Shown here: piece after piece, positions 53,908 to 62,239 of the stretch | Layout: each line of letters begins with the position of its first letter | Position numbering within the stretch: the first letter of the stretch is position 1 | Source: Pseudomonas eucalypticola | Lineage (GTDB): Bacteria > Pseudomonadota > Gammaproteobacteria > Pseudomonadales > Pseudomonadaceae | DNA length: 64,000 bases | Assembly (NCBI RefSeq): GCF_013374995.1 | Contig: NZ_CP056030.1 | Span: 5,116,501-5,180,500, forward strand | Reading direction: 5' to 3' | Program-made: the position numbers and the translations under genes | Notes under the pieces: model-generated | Told to the model about the DNA's origin: nothing | The model's input: only the letters and a program-made list of their open reading frames with translations | Database searches by the model: none

Positions 53908-54789
53908 TCAAACACGCTCGATGGCGCGCTCACCAAAAATGCCTGCCGGCCGTACCAGCAGGAACAACAATGCCAATACATAGGGGAACCAGTTCTCGAT
54001 ACCACCGCCGATAATCGGGCCCACATACACCTCCGCCACTTTTTCCGACGCACCGATCACCAGCCCGCCCACGATGGCCCCGGTAATCGAGGTAAAGCCG
54101 CCAATGATCAGCACTGGCAAGGCCTTGAGCACCACCAGCGACAACGAGAACTGCACCCCCAACCGCGCCCCCCAGAGCAAGCCCGCCACCAGGCCGACGA
54201 AGCCGGCGACGGCCCACACCACCGCCCAGATCCGCGGCAATTGAATGCCGATGGCCATTGCCGCCTTGGTATCGTCTGCCACCGCGCGCAAGGCAAGGCC
54301 TATGCGGGTGCGGTTGAACAGCACCGACAACACCAGCACCAACAGTGCCGCCGTGGCTGCGGCAAACAGGTCGAACTGCGACAGCAGCAGGCCACCAATC
54401 TCCAGCGGCACATCGTCGATGCCCAGTTCCAGGCCATGCACCTGCGCCCCCCAAAACAGCTGCGCCGCCCCTTCAATGATGTAGGCAAGGCCCAAAGTGG
54501 CCATGAACAGGGTGGTGGGCGAGCGTCCGGTCAACGGCCGCAGCACCGCGCGCTCGATCGCCAGCGCCAGAACGATCATCGCCACCAGCGTGAGCAGGAA
54601 CGCCAACCAGAACGGTATGCCGCGCTCCAGCAGGCTGACGAACGTCAACGCAGCGAACAGCACCATGGCGCCCTGGGCGAAATTGAATACCCCGGACGCC
54701 TTGTAGATCAGCACAAAGCCGATGGCGACCAACGCGTACATCACCCCGGCCAACAAGCCACCGATAAAGACCTCCAGAAAAAACTCCAT
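53908..54789 (-). CDS. Liv-type ABC transporter permease (LivH-like)
   Basis: This 293-residue inner-membrane permease has eight helices with the LivH motifs GVMYALVAIGFVLIYKASGVFNFAQGAMVLFAA and LRAVADDTKAAMAIGIQLPRIW. The final PYVLALLFLLVRPAGIFG matches the family end. Several in-frame starts exist (54804, 54795, 54789); 54789 gives the best spacing from GGAG. It is the second permease of the putative sulphur-compound importer. Confidence 0.9.
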   Translation of the reverse strand: MEFFLEVFIGGLLAGVMYALVAIGFVLIYKASGVFNFAQGAMVLFAALTFVSLLERGIPFWLAFLLTLVAMIVLALAIERAVLRPLTGRSPTTLFMATLGLAYIIEGAAQLFWGAQVHGLELGIDDVPLEIGGLLLSQFDLFAAATAALLVLVLSVLFNRTRIGLALRAVADDTKAAMAIGIQLPRIWAVVWAVAGFVGLVAGLLWGARLGVQFSLSLVVLKALPVLIIGGFTSITGAIVGGLVIGASEKVAEVYVGPIIGGGIENWFPYVLALLFLLVRPAGIFGERAIERV

Positions 54790-54807
54790 GCCCATCGTCT
54801 CCAAACG

Positions 54808-55581
54808 TCAATGGCGGCTGCCCAGGTAGGCGGCGATCACGTGCGGGTCCCGGCGCACCTGTTCAGGGGTGCCGTCGGCGATCTTGCGACCGTAGTCGAG
54901 CACCACCACATGGTGGGAAATACCCATGACTACGCTCATGTCATGCTCGATCAACACCACCGTGGTACCGAATGCGCGGTTGATCTCGAGTATGTAGTCG
55001 CTCATCTCGCCTTTCTCCTGGGCGTTCATCCCCGCCATGGGCTCATCGAGCAGCAGCAAGCGGGGCTCCGCTGCCAGGGCGCGCGCCAATTCCACGCGTT
55101 TCTGCAGGCCGTAGGGCAAGGTGCCAACCGGGGTATCGCGCCATGGCTCCAGGTGCATGAATCGAATCACCTTGTCTGCCGCAGCCTGCTGAGTCACGTC
55201 TTCACGGCTGGCCCGACCGATGCGCAACGCCTGCTCCAGCCACGTGCTGCGACGCTGCAAGGTACGGCCGGTGAGTACGTTGTCGAGCACGCTCATGCCC
55301 TTGAATAACGCTATGTTCTGGAAGGTGCGGGCGATGCCTGCCCTGGCAGCAGCGTAGGGATGCATCTGCCGCCGCAGTTGGCCGTCGAAATGAATGTGCC
55401 CTTGCTGAGCCCGGTACACGCCATTGATGATGTTGAGCAGCGAGCTTTTGCCCGCGCCGTTGGGTCCGATCAAGGCGCAGATCTCACCGGCTGCGACGCT
55501 GAAGCCAATATCGTTGATAGCCTTGACGCCCTTGAACGACAAGTTGATGCCCCGCAACTCCAGCAATGGCGCTGTCGACAT
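54808..55581 (-). CDS. Liv-type ABC transporter ATPase (LivG-like)
   Basis: This 257-residue ATPase energises the transporter. Walker A is GPNGAGKSSLLN, Walker B LLLDEPMAGMN, and the signature segment TLPYGLQKRVELARALA is the LivG-type variant of LSGGQ. The D-loop, the Q-loop (FQNIALF) and H-loop (VLIEHDMSVVM) are also visible. It lies nine bases after sfnG and 18 before livH. Confidence 0.93.
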   Translation of the reverse strand: MSTAPLLELRGINLSFKGVKAINDIGFSVAAGEICALIGPNGAGKSSLLNIINGVYRAQQGHIHFDGQLRRQMHPYAAARAGIARTFQNIALFKGMSVLDNVLTGRTLQRRSTWLEQALRIGRASREDVTQQAAADKVIRFMHLEPWRDTPVGTLPYGLQKRVELARALAAEPRLLLLDEPMAGMNAQEKGEMSDYILEINRAFGTTVVLIEHDMSVVMGISHHVVVLDYGRKIADGTPEQVRRDPHVIAAYLGSRH

Positions 55582-55590
55582 GATGGCTCC

Positions 55591-56691
55591 TCAGGCGGGC
55601 ACGCCGGTTTGGGCCTGGGCCTGGGCCTGCTCCAGCTCACGCACCAGCGGCAATACGTGCTTGCCGAAGTACTCGACCTCTTCCTGGAAATGAAGGAACC
55701 CGGACAAAATCAAATCCACGCCCACGGCTTTCAAGGCGACGATGCGCTCGGCGATCTGCCGAGGCGTGCCGATGAGGTTGGTCTTGAACCCGTCGTTGTA
55801 TTGCACCAGGTCCTCGAAGCTGGACTTGGCCCAGTTGCCCTCGCCTTCAGGGCTTGCGGCACCAGCGTGCTTGGCCTCGCTGCCAAAGCCATTGACGGCC
55901 TCGGGGTCGGCTTTGTCGATGATCTCGGCGAGCACCGCGCGCGCCTCTGCCTCGGTCTCGCGGGCGATGATGAAGGCGTTGACGCCGATTTTCACCGCGT
56001 GCCCGTTGGCTGCAGCCTTGGCGCGAATGTCATCGACCTGCGCCTTGATCCCGGCGACACTGTTGCCATTGGTGAAATACCAGTCGGAGACCCTTGAAGC
56101 CATGTCCCGCGCCGCCCGCGAGCTGCCGCCCTGAAAAATTTCCGGATGGGGGCGCTGAATGGGCTTGGGCTTTAGGTTGTAGTCGTGGAAACGATAGAAA
56201 TCGCCATGGAAGCTGAAACTGTCCTCGGTCCAGATGCCCTTCAGGCAGCGGATGAACTCCTCGGAACGGCGATAGCGCTCATCGTGGTCCAGCCACGGCT
56301 CGCCGATGGCCCGAAACTCACCCTTGAACCACCCGGAGACGATATTCACCGCAACCCGACCCGCGGTGAATTGATCGATCGTGGCCAGTTGCTTGGCCGC
56401 CAACGCTGGCGTCCAAGGGCCAGGCAAAATTGCCGCGATCACTTTCAGTGTTTCCGTGGCCGCCAACAACGCATGGCTGATGGCAACGGATTCGTGCTGG
56501 TTGTCGGCGCCATAGCCAGCGGTGAAGCGGATTTGCGACAGGGCGTAATCGAACCCCGAGCGCTCGGCGATCTGCGCCAGCTTGCGGTTGTAGTCGATGT
56601 CCCAGCTGGTGCGCTGCTCGATTTTACTGACCACCAGGCCACCGCTCACGTTGGGCACCCAGTACGCGAATTTGATTGGGGTTTGGCTCAT
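55591..56691 (-). CDS. sfnG: Dimethyl sulfone monooxygenase
   Basis: This 366-residue FMNH2-dependent oxygenase of the bacterial-luciferase/SsuD superfamily converts dimethyl sulfone to methanesulfinate and formaldehyde in P. putida relatives. It begins KFAYWVPNVSGGLVVSKIEQRTSWDIDYNRKLAQIAERSGFDYALSQIRF and has the barrel segment GRVAVNIVSGWFKGEF, strong matches to SfnG. It opens the operon sfnG-livG-livH-livM-binding protein. Its partner flavin reductase is not in the window. A sigma-54 -24/-12 element lies 60 bases upstream. Confidence 0.92.
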   Translation of the reverse strand: MSQTPIKFAYWVPNVSGGLVVSKIEQRTSWDIDYNRKLAQIAERSGFDYALSQIRFTAGYGADNQHESVAISHALLAATETLKVIAAILPGPWTPALAAKQLATIDQFTAGRVAVNIVSGWFKGEFRAIGEPWLDHDERYRRSEEFIRCLKGIWTEDSFSFHGDFYRFHDYNLKPKPIQRPHPEIFQGGSSRAARDMASRVSDWYFTNGNSVAGIKAQVDDIRAKAAANGHAVKIGVNAFIIARETEAEARAVLAEIIDKADPEAVNGFGSEAKHAGAASPEGEGNWAKSSFEDLVQYNDGFKTNLIGTPRQIAERIVALKAVGVDLILSGFLHFQEEVEYFGKHVLPLVRELEQAQAQAQTGVPA

Positions 56692-56750
56692 GCTGTGTCC
56701 TCCAGGAATTAACCGGGCGCCCTGCTCGAACGCCTCGCCTCAACGCCTTC

Positions 56751-56766
56751 AGCAGTAACCATGCCA
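56751..56766 (-). promoter_or_regulatory. Sigma-54 -24/-12 promoter of sfnG
   Basis: The minus-strand sequence TGGCATGGTTACTGCT keeps the invariant GG and GC with the correct spacing. It differs from TGGCACGNNNNTTGCT at two positions. It sits 60 bases before the sfnG start. Sigma-54 and the activator SfnR are known to drive sfnFG in P. putida. Confidence 0.7.
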
Positions 56767-56997
56767 ATGATAAAAATCGTTTGTTTTCAAAGTGATAGAG
56801 GAGAATCCACGACACGCCGGTTGTCGGTTCGCGCTCAGCCTGTTGATCGACTGTTGGCTGGCGAACAGCACACAGTCCTGGCGCCTGGCCGGGTGATGTT
56901 GGTGGTGCAACACCGCTTCAGCAAACTGCGCACCACCGCGACAGCGTTGCACCGTCGACCGCCCCCGCCGGCCCCGTAGATAGCGGCATTCAACGCT

Positions 56998-57013
56998 CGG
57001 CACGACCTGTGCA
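56998..57013 (+). promoter_or_regulatory. Sigma-54 -24/-12 promoter of the SfnB-like gene
   Basis: CGGCACGACCTGTGCA has GG and GC in the right register and two mismatches to the consensus. It is 69 bases ahead of the start at 57082, facing away from the sfnG element. Confidence 0.6.
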
Positions 57014-57081
57014 ATCCCCCTCGGCAAGCGCGTGCAGGCCCTTGCTCACGCACCCATTCCCTATTGCGCAGGAACCCCTCC

Positions 57082-58323
57082 ATGACCGCTCAAGCCCATT
57101 CACTGCCCGCTCTTTCCACCGGCACCGACTATGCCGCGCTGGCCGCGCGCTTTCGTCCGATATTCCAGCGCATTGCCGCCGGTGCGCTGGACCGCGAGTT
57201 GGGCAGGCAATTGCCCCATGAGCCGATCCAGTGGCTGAAAACCGCCGGCTTCGGCGCCGTACGCGTGCCTGTCGAGCACGGCGGTGCAGGTGCCTCGCTG
57301 CCCCAATTGCTGCAGTTGCTGATCGAACTTGCCGAGGCCGACTCCAACCTGCCCCAAGCGTTGCGCGCGCACTTCGCCTTTGTCGAGGACCGCCTCAACG
57401 CGCACGCCAGTAGTGCCCAGGATGTCTGGTTCAAACGCTTCGTCGACGGCGAACTGGTGGGCAATGCCTGGACCGAAGTCGGCAGCGTGAAAATCGGCGA
57501 CGTCATTACCCGCGTCTCGCGCCAGGGTGACCAGTGGGTGGTCAATGGCACCAAGTACTACAGCACCGGTAGCCTGTTTTCCGACTGGATCGACCTCTTC
57601 GCCCGCCGCGACGACACGGGCGCCGACGTGATCGCCGCCGTGCGAACCCGCCAGCCCGGCATCCAGCAGACCGACGACTGGGACGGCTTTGGCCAACGCA
57701 CCACCGGCAGCGGCACTTCGACCTTCACCAATGCGGTGGTCGAGGCAGAAAACATCATCGACTTCGCCACACGCTTCAAGTATCAGACCGCCTTCTACCA
57801 ACTAGTGTTGCTGGCGGTCATCAGCGGCTCAGGGCGCGCAGCGGTGCGCGACTTCGTTCACGAGACCCAGCAGCGCAAGCGTATTTTCAGCCACGGTAAC
57901 GCCCCTGCGGTAAGCCAGGACCCACAGATCCAGCAAGTGATCGGCAAAGCCTCGGCCCAGGTGTACGCGGCCGAGGCCGCAACCCTGCGTGCGGGTGACG
58001 CCTCCCAGCGCGCCTACCTCGCGCGCTTCGGCGCGGACGAAAGCGCCGAGCGGGAAGCCAATATTGCCGCTGAACTGGAGTCCGCCCAAGCCCAGGTCGC
58101 GGCCATCGAGTTGGTGCTGCGCGCCACCAGCGATTTGTTCAACACCCTGGGCGCTTCGGGGACCAGTACCGCCAAGCAACTCGACCGCCATTGGCGCAAC
58201 GCCCGCACGGCGGCGTCGCACAACCCGGTTATCTACAAGGAACGCATCGTCGGCGACTGGGAAATCAACGGTACTGAGCCGCCAACCGTGTGGCAGATCG
58301 GCGGAGGTATCAAACAGCAGTGA
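57082..58323 (+). CDS. Acyl-CoA-dehydrogenase-like sulphur-acquisition flavoprotein (SfnB/DszC-like)
   Basis: This 413-residue protein has the acyl-CoA dehydrogenase fold, with an N-terminal helical domain, a central beta domain (WTEVGSVKIGD, WVVNGTKYYSTGSLFSDWI) and a C-terminal helix bundle (LVLRATSDLFNTLGASGTSTAKQLDRHWRNARTAASHNP). The final motif with the histidines is typical of the DszC/SfnB group of FMN-dependent monooxygenases, not of true dehydrogenases. It probably oxidises an organosulphur compound. Context (sfnG, ABC importer, sigma-54) supports this. ATG 57082 is chosen over an upstream frame start. Confidence 0.85.
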   Translation: MTAQAHSLPALSTGTDYAALAARFRPIFQRIAAGALDRELGRQLPHEPIQWLKTAGFGAVRVPVEHGGAGASLPQLLQLLIELAEADSNLPQALRAHFAFVEDRLNAHASSAQDVWFKRFVDGELVGNAWTEVGSVKIGDVITRVSRQGDQWVVNGTKYYSTGSLFSDWIDLFARRDDTGADVIAAVRTRQPGIQQTDDWDGFGQRTTGSGTSTFTNAVVEAENIIDFATRFKYQTAFYQLVLLAVISGSGRAAVRDFVHETQQRKRIFSHGNAPAVSQDPQIQQVIGKASAQVYAAEAATLRAGDASQRAYLARFGADESAEREANIAAELESAQAQVAAIELVLRATSDLFNTLGASGTSTAKQLDRHWRNARTAASHNPVIYKERIVGDWEINGTEPPTVWQIGGGIKQQ

Positions 58324-58365
58324 TCCAGGCGGGGCCTGAAGCGTTCAGGCCCCACGTAGGCTCCG

Positions 58366-59133
58366 TCAGGCCCCCAGGTAGAAACGATGCAAGTCGTCGC
58401 TGCTCGCCAGTAGCTCGGCTGGCCCCTCATGGGCGACCCGGCCATTTTCCAGCACGTAGCCGTAATGGGCATGACGCAGGACCACGTTGAGGTTCTGCTC
58501 AGCCACCAGAAAGCTCACCCCTTCGCGCTGGTTCAGCTGCGCGATGATCTCGAAAATCTCATCGACGATAATCGGCGCCAGCCCCATCGACGGCTCGTCA
58601 AGCAGCACCAACGACGGCCGGGTCATCAGCGCGCGACCGATCGCAAGCATCTGTTGCTCGCCCCCGGAGGTCAGTCCCGCCAACGTCGTGCGTTTGGTTT
58701 TCAGGCGCGGAAACCAGGTGTACACCTGTTCGACATCCGCGGCCAGTTGCTTGCGCGAAGGGTTGCGCAGGAAGCCACCGGTACGCAGGTTTTCCTCAAC
58801 GGTCAGGTGGGCGAATACATGGCGCCCTTCCAGCACATGAGCTATGCCCTGGTACGCCAACTGGCTGGGCGCAGTGCGGGTCGATTCGGCCTGGCGGAAA
58901 TGAATGCTGCCACGGCTGACGCGCGCACGCTCAGCCTGCAGCAGGCCCGAAATGGCACTGAGGGTCGTGCTTTTGCCAGCGCCATTGGCACCCAACAGTG
59001 CGACAATCGTACCCTGTTCAACCCGCAATGAAACGCCGGCGACGGCCAGAATCGCGCCGTCGTAGATCACCTCGATGTCATCGACCCGTAGCAGGCCAGA
59101 GGGGGTGGGCAACGGTTGCGCAGCGCTGGGCAT
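58366..59133 (-). CDS. Liv-type ABC transporter ATPase (LivF-like)
   Basis: This 255-residue ATPase is the second engine of the importer. Walker A GANGAGKSTTL, signature TSGGEQQMLAIGRAL, Walker B LVLLDEPSMGLAP and H-loop FLVAEQNLNVVL are intact. In most Liv operons livF follows livG directly, but here it is separated from the rest by the SfnB-like gene and read from its own promoter. It converges on that gene with a 42-base gap. TAAAGGAAC precedes ATG 59133. Confidence 0.92.
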   Translation of the reverse strand: MPSAAQPLPTPSGLLRVDDIEVIYDGAILAVAGVSLRVEQGTIVALLGANGAGKSTTLSAISGLLQAERARVSRGSIHFRQAESTRTAPSQLAYQGIAHVLEGRHVFAHLTVEENLRTGGFLRNPSRKQLAADVEQVYTWFPRLKTKRTTLAGLTSGGEQQMLAIGRALMTRPSLVLLDEPSMGLAPIIVDEIFEIIAQLNQREGVSFLVAEQNLNVVLRHAHYGYVLENGRVAHEGPAELLASSDDLHRFYLGA

Positions 59134-59168
59134 GGTGGAGTTCCTTTAAGCCGTGATCCCAGTGGTAC

Positions 59169-59184
59169 AGCAGGGATCATGCCA
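59169..59184 (-). promoter_or_regulatory. Sigma-54 -24/-12 promoter of livF
   Basis: The minus-strand sequence TGGCATGATCCCTGCT has the GG/GC spacing and the same two departures from consensus as the sfnG element (T at position 6, C at position 12). It lies 35 bases before the livF start. This shared pattern suggests common regulation. Confidence 0.65.
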
Positions 59185-59275
59185 GTCGCCCTACGCCACA
59201 GGTGGTATGAGCCCGCGCAGGCAGGAGGCGCAATGACGGTGTTTGCAGCGAAACAAAGTGTTGTCGAGTTGTTCC

Positions 59276-59344
59276 CCTGCGGTCAGACCTGCAGGGCCAG
59301 GAAAACAAGGCGGAGGGCGTCCCCCTGACTGGAATCAGGGGGAC
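59276..59344. repeat. Two hairpins between livF and tRNA-Ser
   Basis: CCCTGC/GCAGGG form one stem; GTCCCCCTGA (59319-59328) and TCAGGGGGAC (59335-59344) form a perfect 10-base stem with a six-base loop. The flanking 59185-59380 stretch holds no gene. They may be transcript ends or remnants of a repeat insertion beside the tRNA. Confidence 0.5.
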
Positions 59345-59380
59345 AGGGATCAGGTAAAAGAGGACCATATTCCGAAAACG

Positions 59381-59412
59381 AAAAAGCCCCGCAGACGTTA
59401 ATCTGCGGGGCT
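59381..59412 (-). terminator. Terminator of the tRNA-Ser gene
   Basis: On the minus strand AGCCCCGCAGA pairs with TCTGCGGGGCT, followed by TTTT. It lies 10 bases after the tRNA 3' end. Confidence 0.88.
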
Positions 59413-59422
59413 CTACGTAATA

Positions 59423-59512
59423 TGGCGGAGAGATAGGGATTTGAACCCTAGGTACTGTCGCCAGTACAACGGATTTCGAATCCGTCCCGTTCGGCCACTC
59501 CGGCATCTCTCC
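59423..59512 (-). tRNA. tRNA-Ser (anticodon CGA)
   Basis: This 90-base tRNA carries the long variable arm typical of serine tRNAs (GTACTGGCGACAGTAC), the T-arm GGTTCGAATCC and an encoded CCA end. The acceptor stem GGAGAGA pairs with TCTCTCC. The anticodon stem-loop ACGGA-TTCGAAA-TCCGT places CGA at 59476-59478 on the minus strand, reading UCG codons. It lies 93 bases downstream of purC behind its own terminator. tRNA-Ser genes can serve as integration sites, but no integrase is present in the window. Confidence 0.95.
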
Positions 59513-59541
59513 AGTGGCGCGCATGATACCAGCACTTTTTG

Positions 59542-59558
59542 AAAAGGCGAAGCCTTTT
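59542..59558 (-). terminator. Terminator of the purC operon
   Basis: On the minus strand AAAAGGC-TTC-GCCTTTT forms a hairpin with a T-rich end. It lies 48 bases past the purC stop, ahead of the tRNA. Confidence 0.75.
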
Positions 59559-59605
59559 GTGAAAAAAATTCGCGTGGTATCAGGCGCTTGCGTGCGCGGC
59601 CGCGG

Positions 59606-60316
59606 TTAGAGCGGCACGCCCAGGCGCTTGGCGACTTCTTCGTAGGCTTCGATCACGTCGCCCAGACCCTGGCGGAAGCGGTCCTTGTCCATCTTTTTCT
59701 TGGTGTCCTTGTCCCACAGGCGGCAGCCGTCGGGGCTGAACTCGTCGCCGAGGACGATCTCACCGTGGAACAGGCCGAATTCCAGTTTGAAGTCCACCAG
59801 CAGCAGGCCGGCGTCATCGAAGAGCTTGTTCAGCACGTCGTTGACCTTCAGCGACAGCTCTTTCATTTTCGCCAGCTGCTCGGCGGTACCCCAGCCGAAC
59901 GCCACCACGTGGGATTCGTTGATGAACGGGTCGCCCTTGGCGTCGTCTTTCAGGAACAGTTCGAAGGTGTACGGGTTCAGCTTCAGGCCTTCTTCCACGC
60001 CCAGGCGCTTGACCAGGCTGCCGGCGGCGTAGTTGCGCACCACGCACTCGACCGGGATCATGTCCAGCTTCTTGACCAGGCACTCGTTGTCGCCCAGCAG
60101 CTTGTCGAACTGGGTAGGAATACCCGCTTCTTCCAGCTTCTGCATGATGAAGGCGTTGAACTTGTTGTTCACCATGCCCTTGCGGTCCAGCTGTTCGATG
60201 CGCTTGCCATCGAACGCCGAGGTGTCGTTGCGAAACAGCAGGATCAGGCGGTCGGCGTCGTCGGTCTTGTAAACCGACTTGGCTTTGCCACGGTAGAGTT
60301 CTTCACGTTTTTCCAT
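59606..60316 (-). CDS. purC: SAICAR synthetase (phosphoribosylaminoimidazole-succinocarboxamide synthase)
   Basis: This 236-residue enzyme joins CAIR and aspartate, using ATP, in purine synthesis. It begins [39 protein letters not shown] and carries [18 protein letters not shown] and [12 protein letters not shown], all signatures of PurC. It has normal length for bacteria. It is the last gene of the dapA-bamC-MBL-purC series; the gap to the MBL gene is 27 bases. Confidence 0.97.
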   Translation of the reverse strand: MEKREELYRGKAKSVYKTDDADRLILLFRNDTSAFDGKRIEQLDRKGMVNNKFNAFIMQKLEEAGIPTQFDKLLGDNECLVKKLDMIPVECVVRNYAAGSLVKRLGVEEGLKLNPYTFELFLKDDAKGDPFINESHVVAFGWGTAEQLAKMKELSLKVNDVLNKLFDDAGLLLVDFKLEFGLFHGEIVLGDEFSPDGCRLWDKDTKKKMDKDRFRQGLGDVIEAYEEVAKRLGVPL

Positions 60317-60343
60317 GATGGGCTCCGCTTGCAGGTAGGTGGG

Positions 60344-61102
60344 CTAGGCGATTTCGCGCCAGTCGAGCCCTGAATCTTGATCGGCCAGTTGCAGCCAGTC
60401 CGGGTCGCACCCCAAGGTGTCGACGAAACATTGCCGGGCCAGCTGCGGCAGGTTGTTCTTGCTGCTGAGGTGGGCCAGCACCAGGTGTTGCAGGTTTTGC
60501 CAGCCCAGCTCCGACACCAGGTTTGCCGCCTGGTGGTTGTTCAAATGCCCAAAGGCGCCGCCCACCCGCAACTTGAGAAACTGGGGGTAATGCCCCCTGG
60601 CGAGCAGGTCGCGGCAATGGTTGGACTCGATCACCAAGGCGTCGAGGTCCTGATAACTGTCCATGACACGCCCGCAATACGACCCCAGGTCGGTCAGCAC
60701 GCCCAGGCGCCGCTGGCCGTTGCTGAACACGTACTGGGTCGGTTCCAGCGCATCGTGCGCCACGCCCACCACGTTGATGGCCAGCGCGCCGATTTCCAGT
60801 ACGTCGCCGCAGGCCACGAAACCCGTTGGCTCCAGCGGCTTGCGCAGCGCACGCAGGGTGCCGCGGCTGAGGTACACCGGGATATTGTAGCGCCGAGACA
60901 GCAAACCCACGCCATGCACGTGGTCGGCATGTTCGTGGGTCACCAGGATGGCGCTCAATTGTTCGGGGTTGACCCCCAGCCGCGCGAGCCGACGCTCGGT
61001 TTCGCGCAAGGAGAAACCGCAGTCGACCAGCACGTGGGTGCCTTGGTATTGGACCAGCGTGCCATTCCCTTGGCTACCGCTACCGAGAATGGCGAAGCGC
61101 AC
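60344..61102 (-). CDS. Metallo-beta-lactamase-fold hydrolase (YycJ/VicX-like)
   Basis: This 252-residue cytosolic hydrolase has the MBL fold with its HxHxDH motif in THEHADHVHGVG and later metal ligands in VIESNHCRDLLARGHYP and LVLAHLSSKNN. It resembles the YycJ/VicX type of small exonuclease-like phosphodiesterase; the precise substrate is unknown. Its ATG directly abuts the bamC stop, so it is co-translated with bamC. Confidence 0.9.
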   Translation of the reverse strand: MRFAILGSGSQGNGTLVQYQGTHVLVDCGFSLRETERRLARLGVNPEQLSAILVTHEHADHVHGVGLLSRRYNIPVYLSRGTLRALRKPLEPTGFVACGDVLEIGALAINVVGVAHDALEPTQYVFSNGQRRLGVLTDLGSYCGRVMDSYQDLDALVIESNHCRDLLARGHYPQFLKLRVGGAFGHLNNHQAANLVSELGWQNLQHLVLAHLSSKNNLPQLARQCFVDTLGCDPDWLQLADQDSGLDWREIA

Positions 61103-62221
61103 TTAACCCAGGTTGTCCTGGATCACGCTCAACACACGGCGGGCGACGTCAGCCGGGGCCACGGTGTTGATGTTCTTCTCGACGGTGACCTGGACGTTCT
61201 CGCCCACCTTGCTCAGGCGCACCTGATAACGCTCGGCACGGGCTTCGACCTCTTCCTTGCTCGGCTCGCTGCCGAACAGGCGGCTGAAGAAGCCAGGCTG
61301 GTCATCCTTCTTGACGGGTTTTTCCGCCAGGTTGATGTAGTACAGGCCCAGGCTGCGGTTGATGTCTTCCACCTTCCACTGGCCGTGGTCCAGGGCGCGC
61401 CCCACGCTGGACCAGGCGCGGTCCAGGTCGGAGCCGACGTTGAGCACCGGGTTGCCACTGCCGTCTTCGCTCAGGGCGACGCGGCTAGGGGCATCGAAAT
61501 CACGGGCCGCGAGCAGCGATACCGAACCACCCTTCTGGGCGCTGCGGGTCATGCTGGCCAGCACCTCGTCGACCAGGGCCAGGTCGGTGCCGCTGTTGCC
61601 AGGCATTTTCGGGAAGTCGACATCGGCGCTGCTGCCGGCCGGGCGCGACACGGTGGTCACGTAGACTTCGCTGGTGTTGCGTTGCACGCCGGGCTCGATG
61701 CGCACACGCACACGGGCTTCGCCGTCGCCGTTGCTAGCCGCGCCTTGCAAGCGCTTGGCCATGGCGGCGGACAATTCATCGAAACGCTGCCAGCTGGTGG
61801 TGAACTCACCGGTCTGCGGGCGCTCGTCGGCGATGCGGAAACCGTTGTCTTCAAAGAACTGGTGGGCCACCGGCCAGGTTTCGGCCGGCGGGTGCGCGGA
61901 CAGAATCCAGCGCGACTCGCCATTCTTCTGCAAGGTGTAGTCGGTAGCTTCCTGGCTGGCCTGCAACGGCAGCGGGCGCGGAACTTCATATTCGCCGCTG
62001 CGCTGGGCTTCGTCGGCGACGTTGCGCGGGATCGGCAACAGCGGATCCAGGCGCTTGGTCACCTGCACATCGGGCGGCGTCTGCATGGGCGCCGTCTGAC
62101 GGGCCTCAAGGTAATCACTGCCACGGTCACGGAAGTAACCGTTTTCGCCCCACAGCCAACTGCAACCGCTGGTGCTCGAAATCACCACGGCAAGGGCGGA
62201 AAGACCGACCAATCGCTTCAT
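61103..62221 (-). CDS. bamC: Outer-membrane assembly lipoprotein BamC
   Basis: This 372-residue lipoprotein is part of the BAM complex, which inserts beta-barrel proteins into the outer membrane. The lipobox ends at Cys20 (SSTSGC), so it is lipid-modified. The unstructured N-terminal stretch with [37 protein letters not shown] binds BamD; two helix-grip domains follow (about 90-210 and 230-345). It lies 18 bases after dapA and directly before the MBL gene. Confidence 0.94.
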   Translation of the reverse strand: MKRLVGLSALAVVISSTSGCSWLWGENGYFRDRGSDYLEARQTAPMQTPPDVQVTKRLDPLLPIPRNVADEAQRSGEYEVPRPLPLQASQEATDYTLQKNGESRWILSAHPPAETWPVAHQFFEDNGFRIADERPQTGEFTTSWQRFDELSAAMAKRLQGAASNGDGEARVRVRIEPGVQRNTSEVYVTTVSRPAGSSADVDFPKMPGNSGTDLALVDEVLASMTRSAQKGGSVSLLAARDFDAPSRVALSEDGSGNPVLNVGSDLDRAWSSVGRALDHGQWKVEDINRSLGLYYINLAEKPVKKDDQPGFFSRLFGSEPSKEEVEARAERYQVRLSKVGENVQVTVEKNINTVAPADVARRVLSVIQDNLG

Positions 62222-62239
62222 GCGTTGTACTTCCTCAAA

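Larger units (their letters stand above)
56692..57081. other. Divergent control region of sfnG and the SfnB-like gene
   Basis: This 390-base gap between divergent genes holds no gene. It contains two sigma-54-type elements, one facing each gene, and a dyad CTGTTGGCTGGCGAACAG (56851-56868) about midway, which could be an activator site. An activator such as SfnR would bind here. Confidence 0.6.

Noticed and set aside
59423..59512. tRNA-Ser as a prophage attachment site
   Set aside because: No integrase, repeated tRNA 3' end or phage genes occur in the window.
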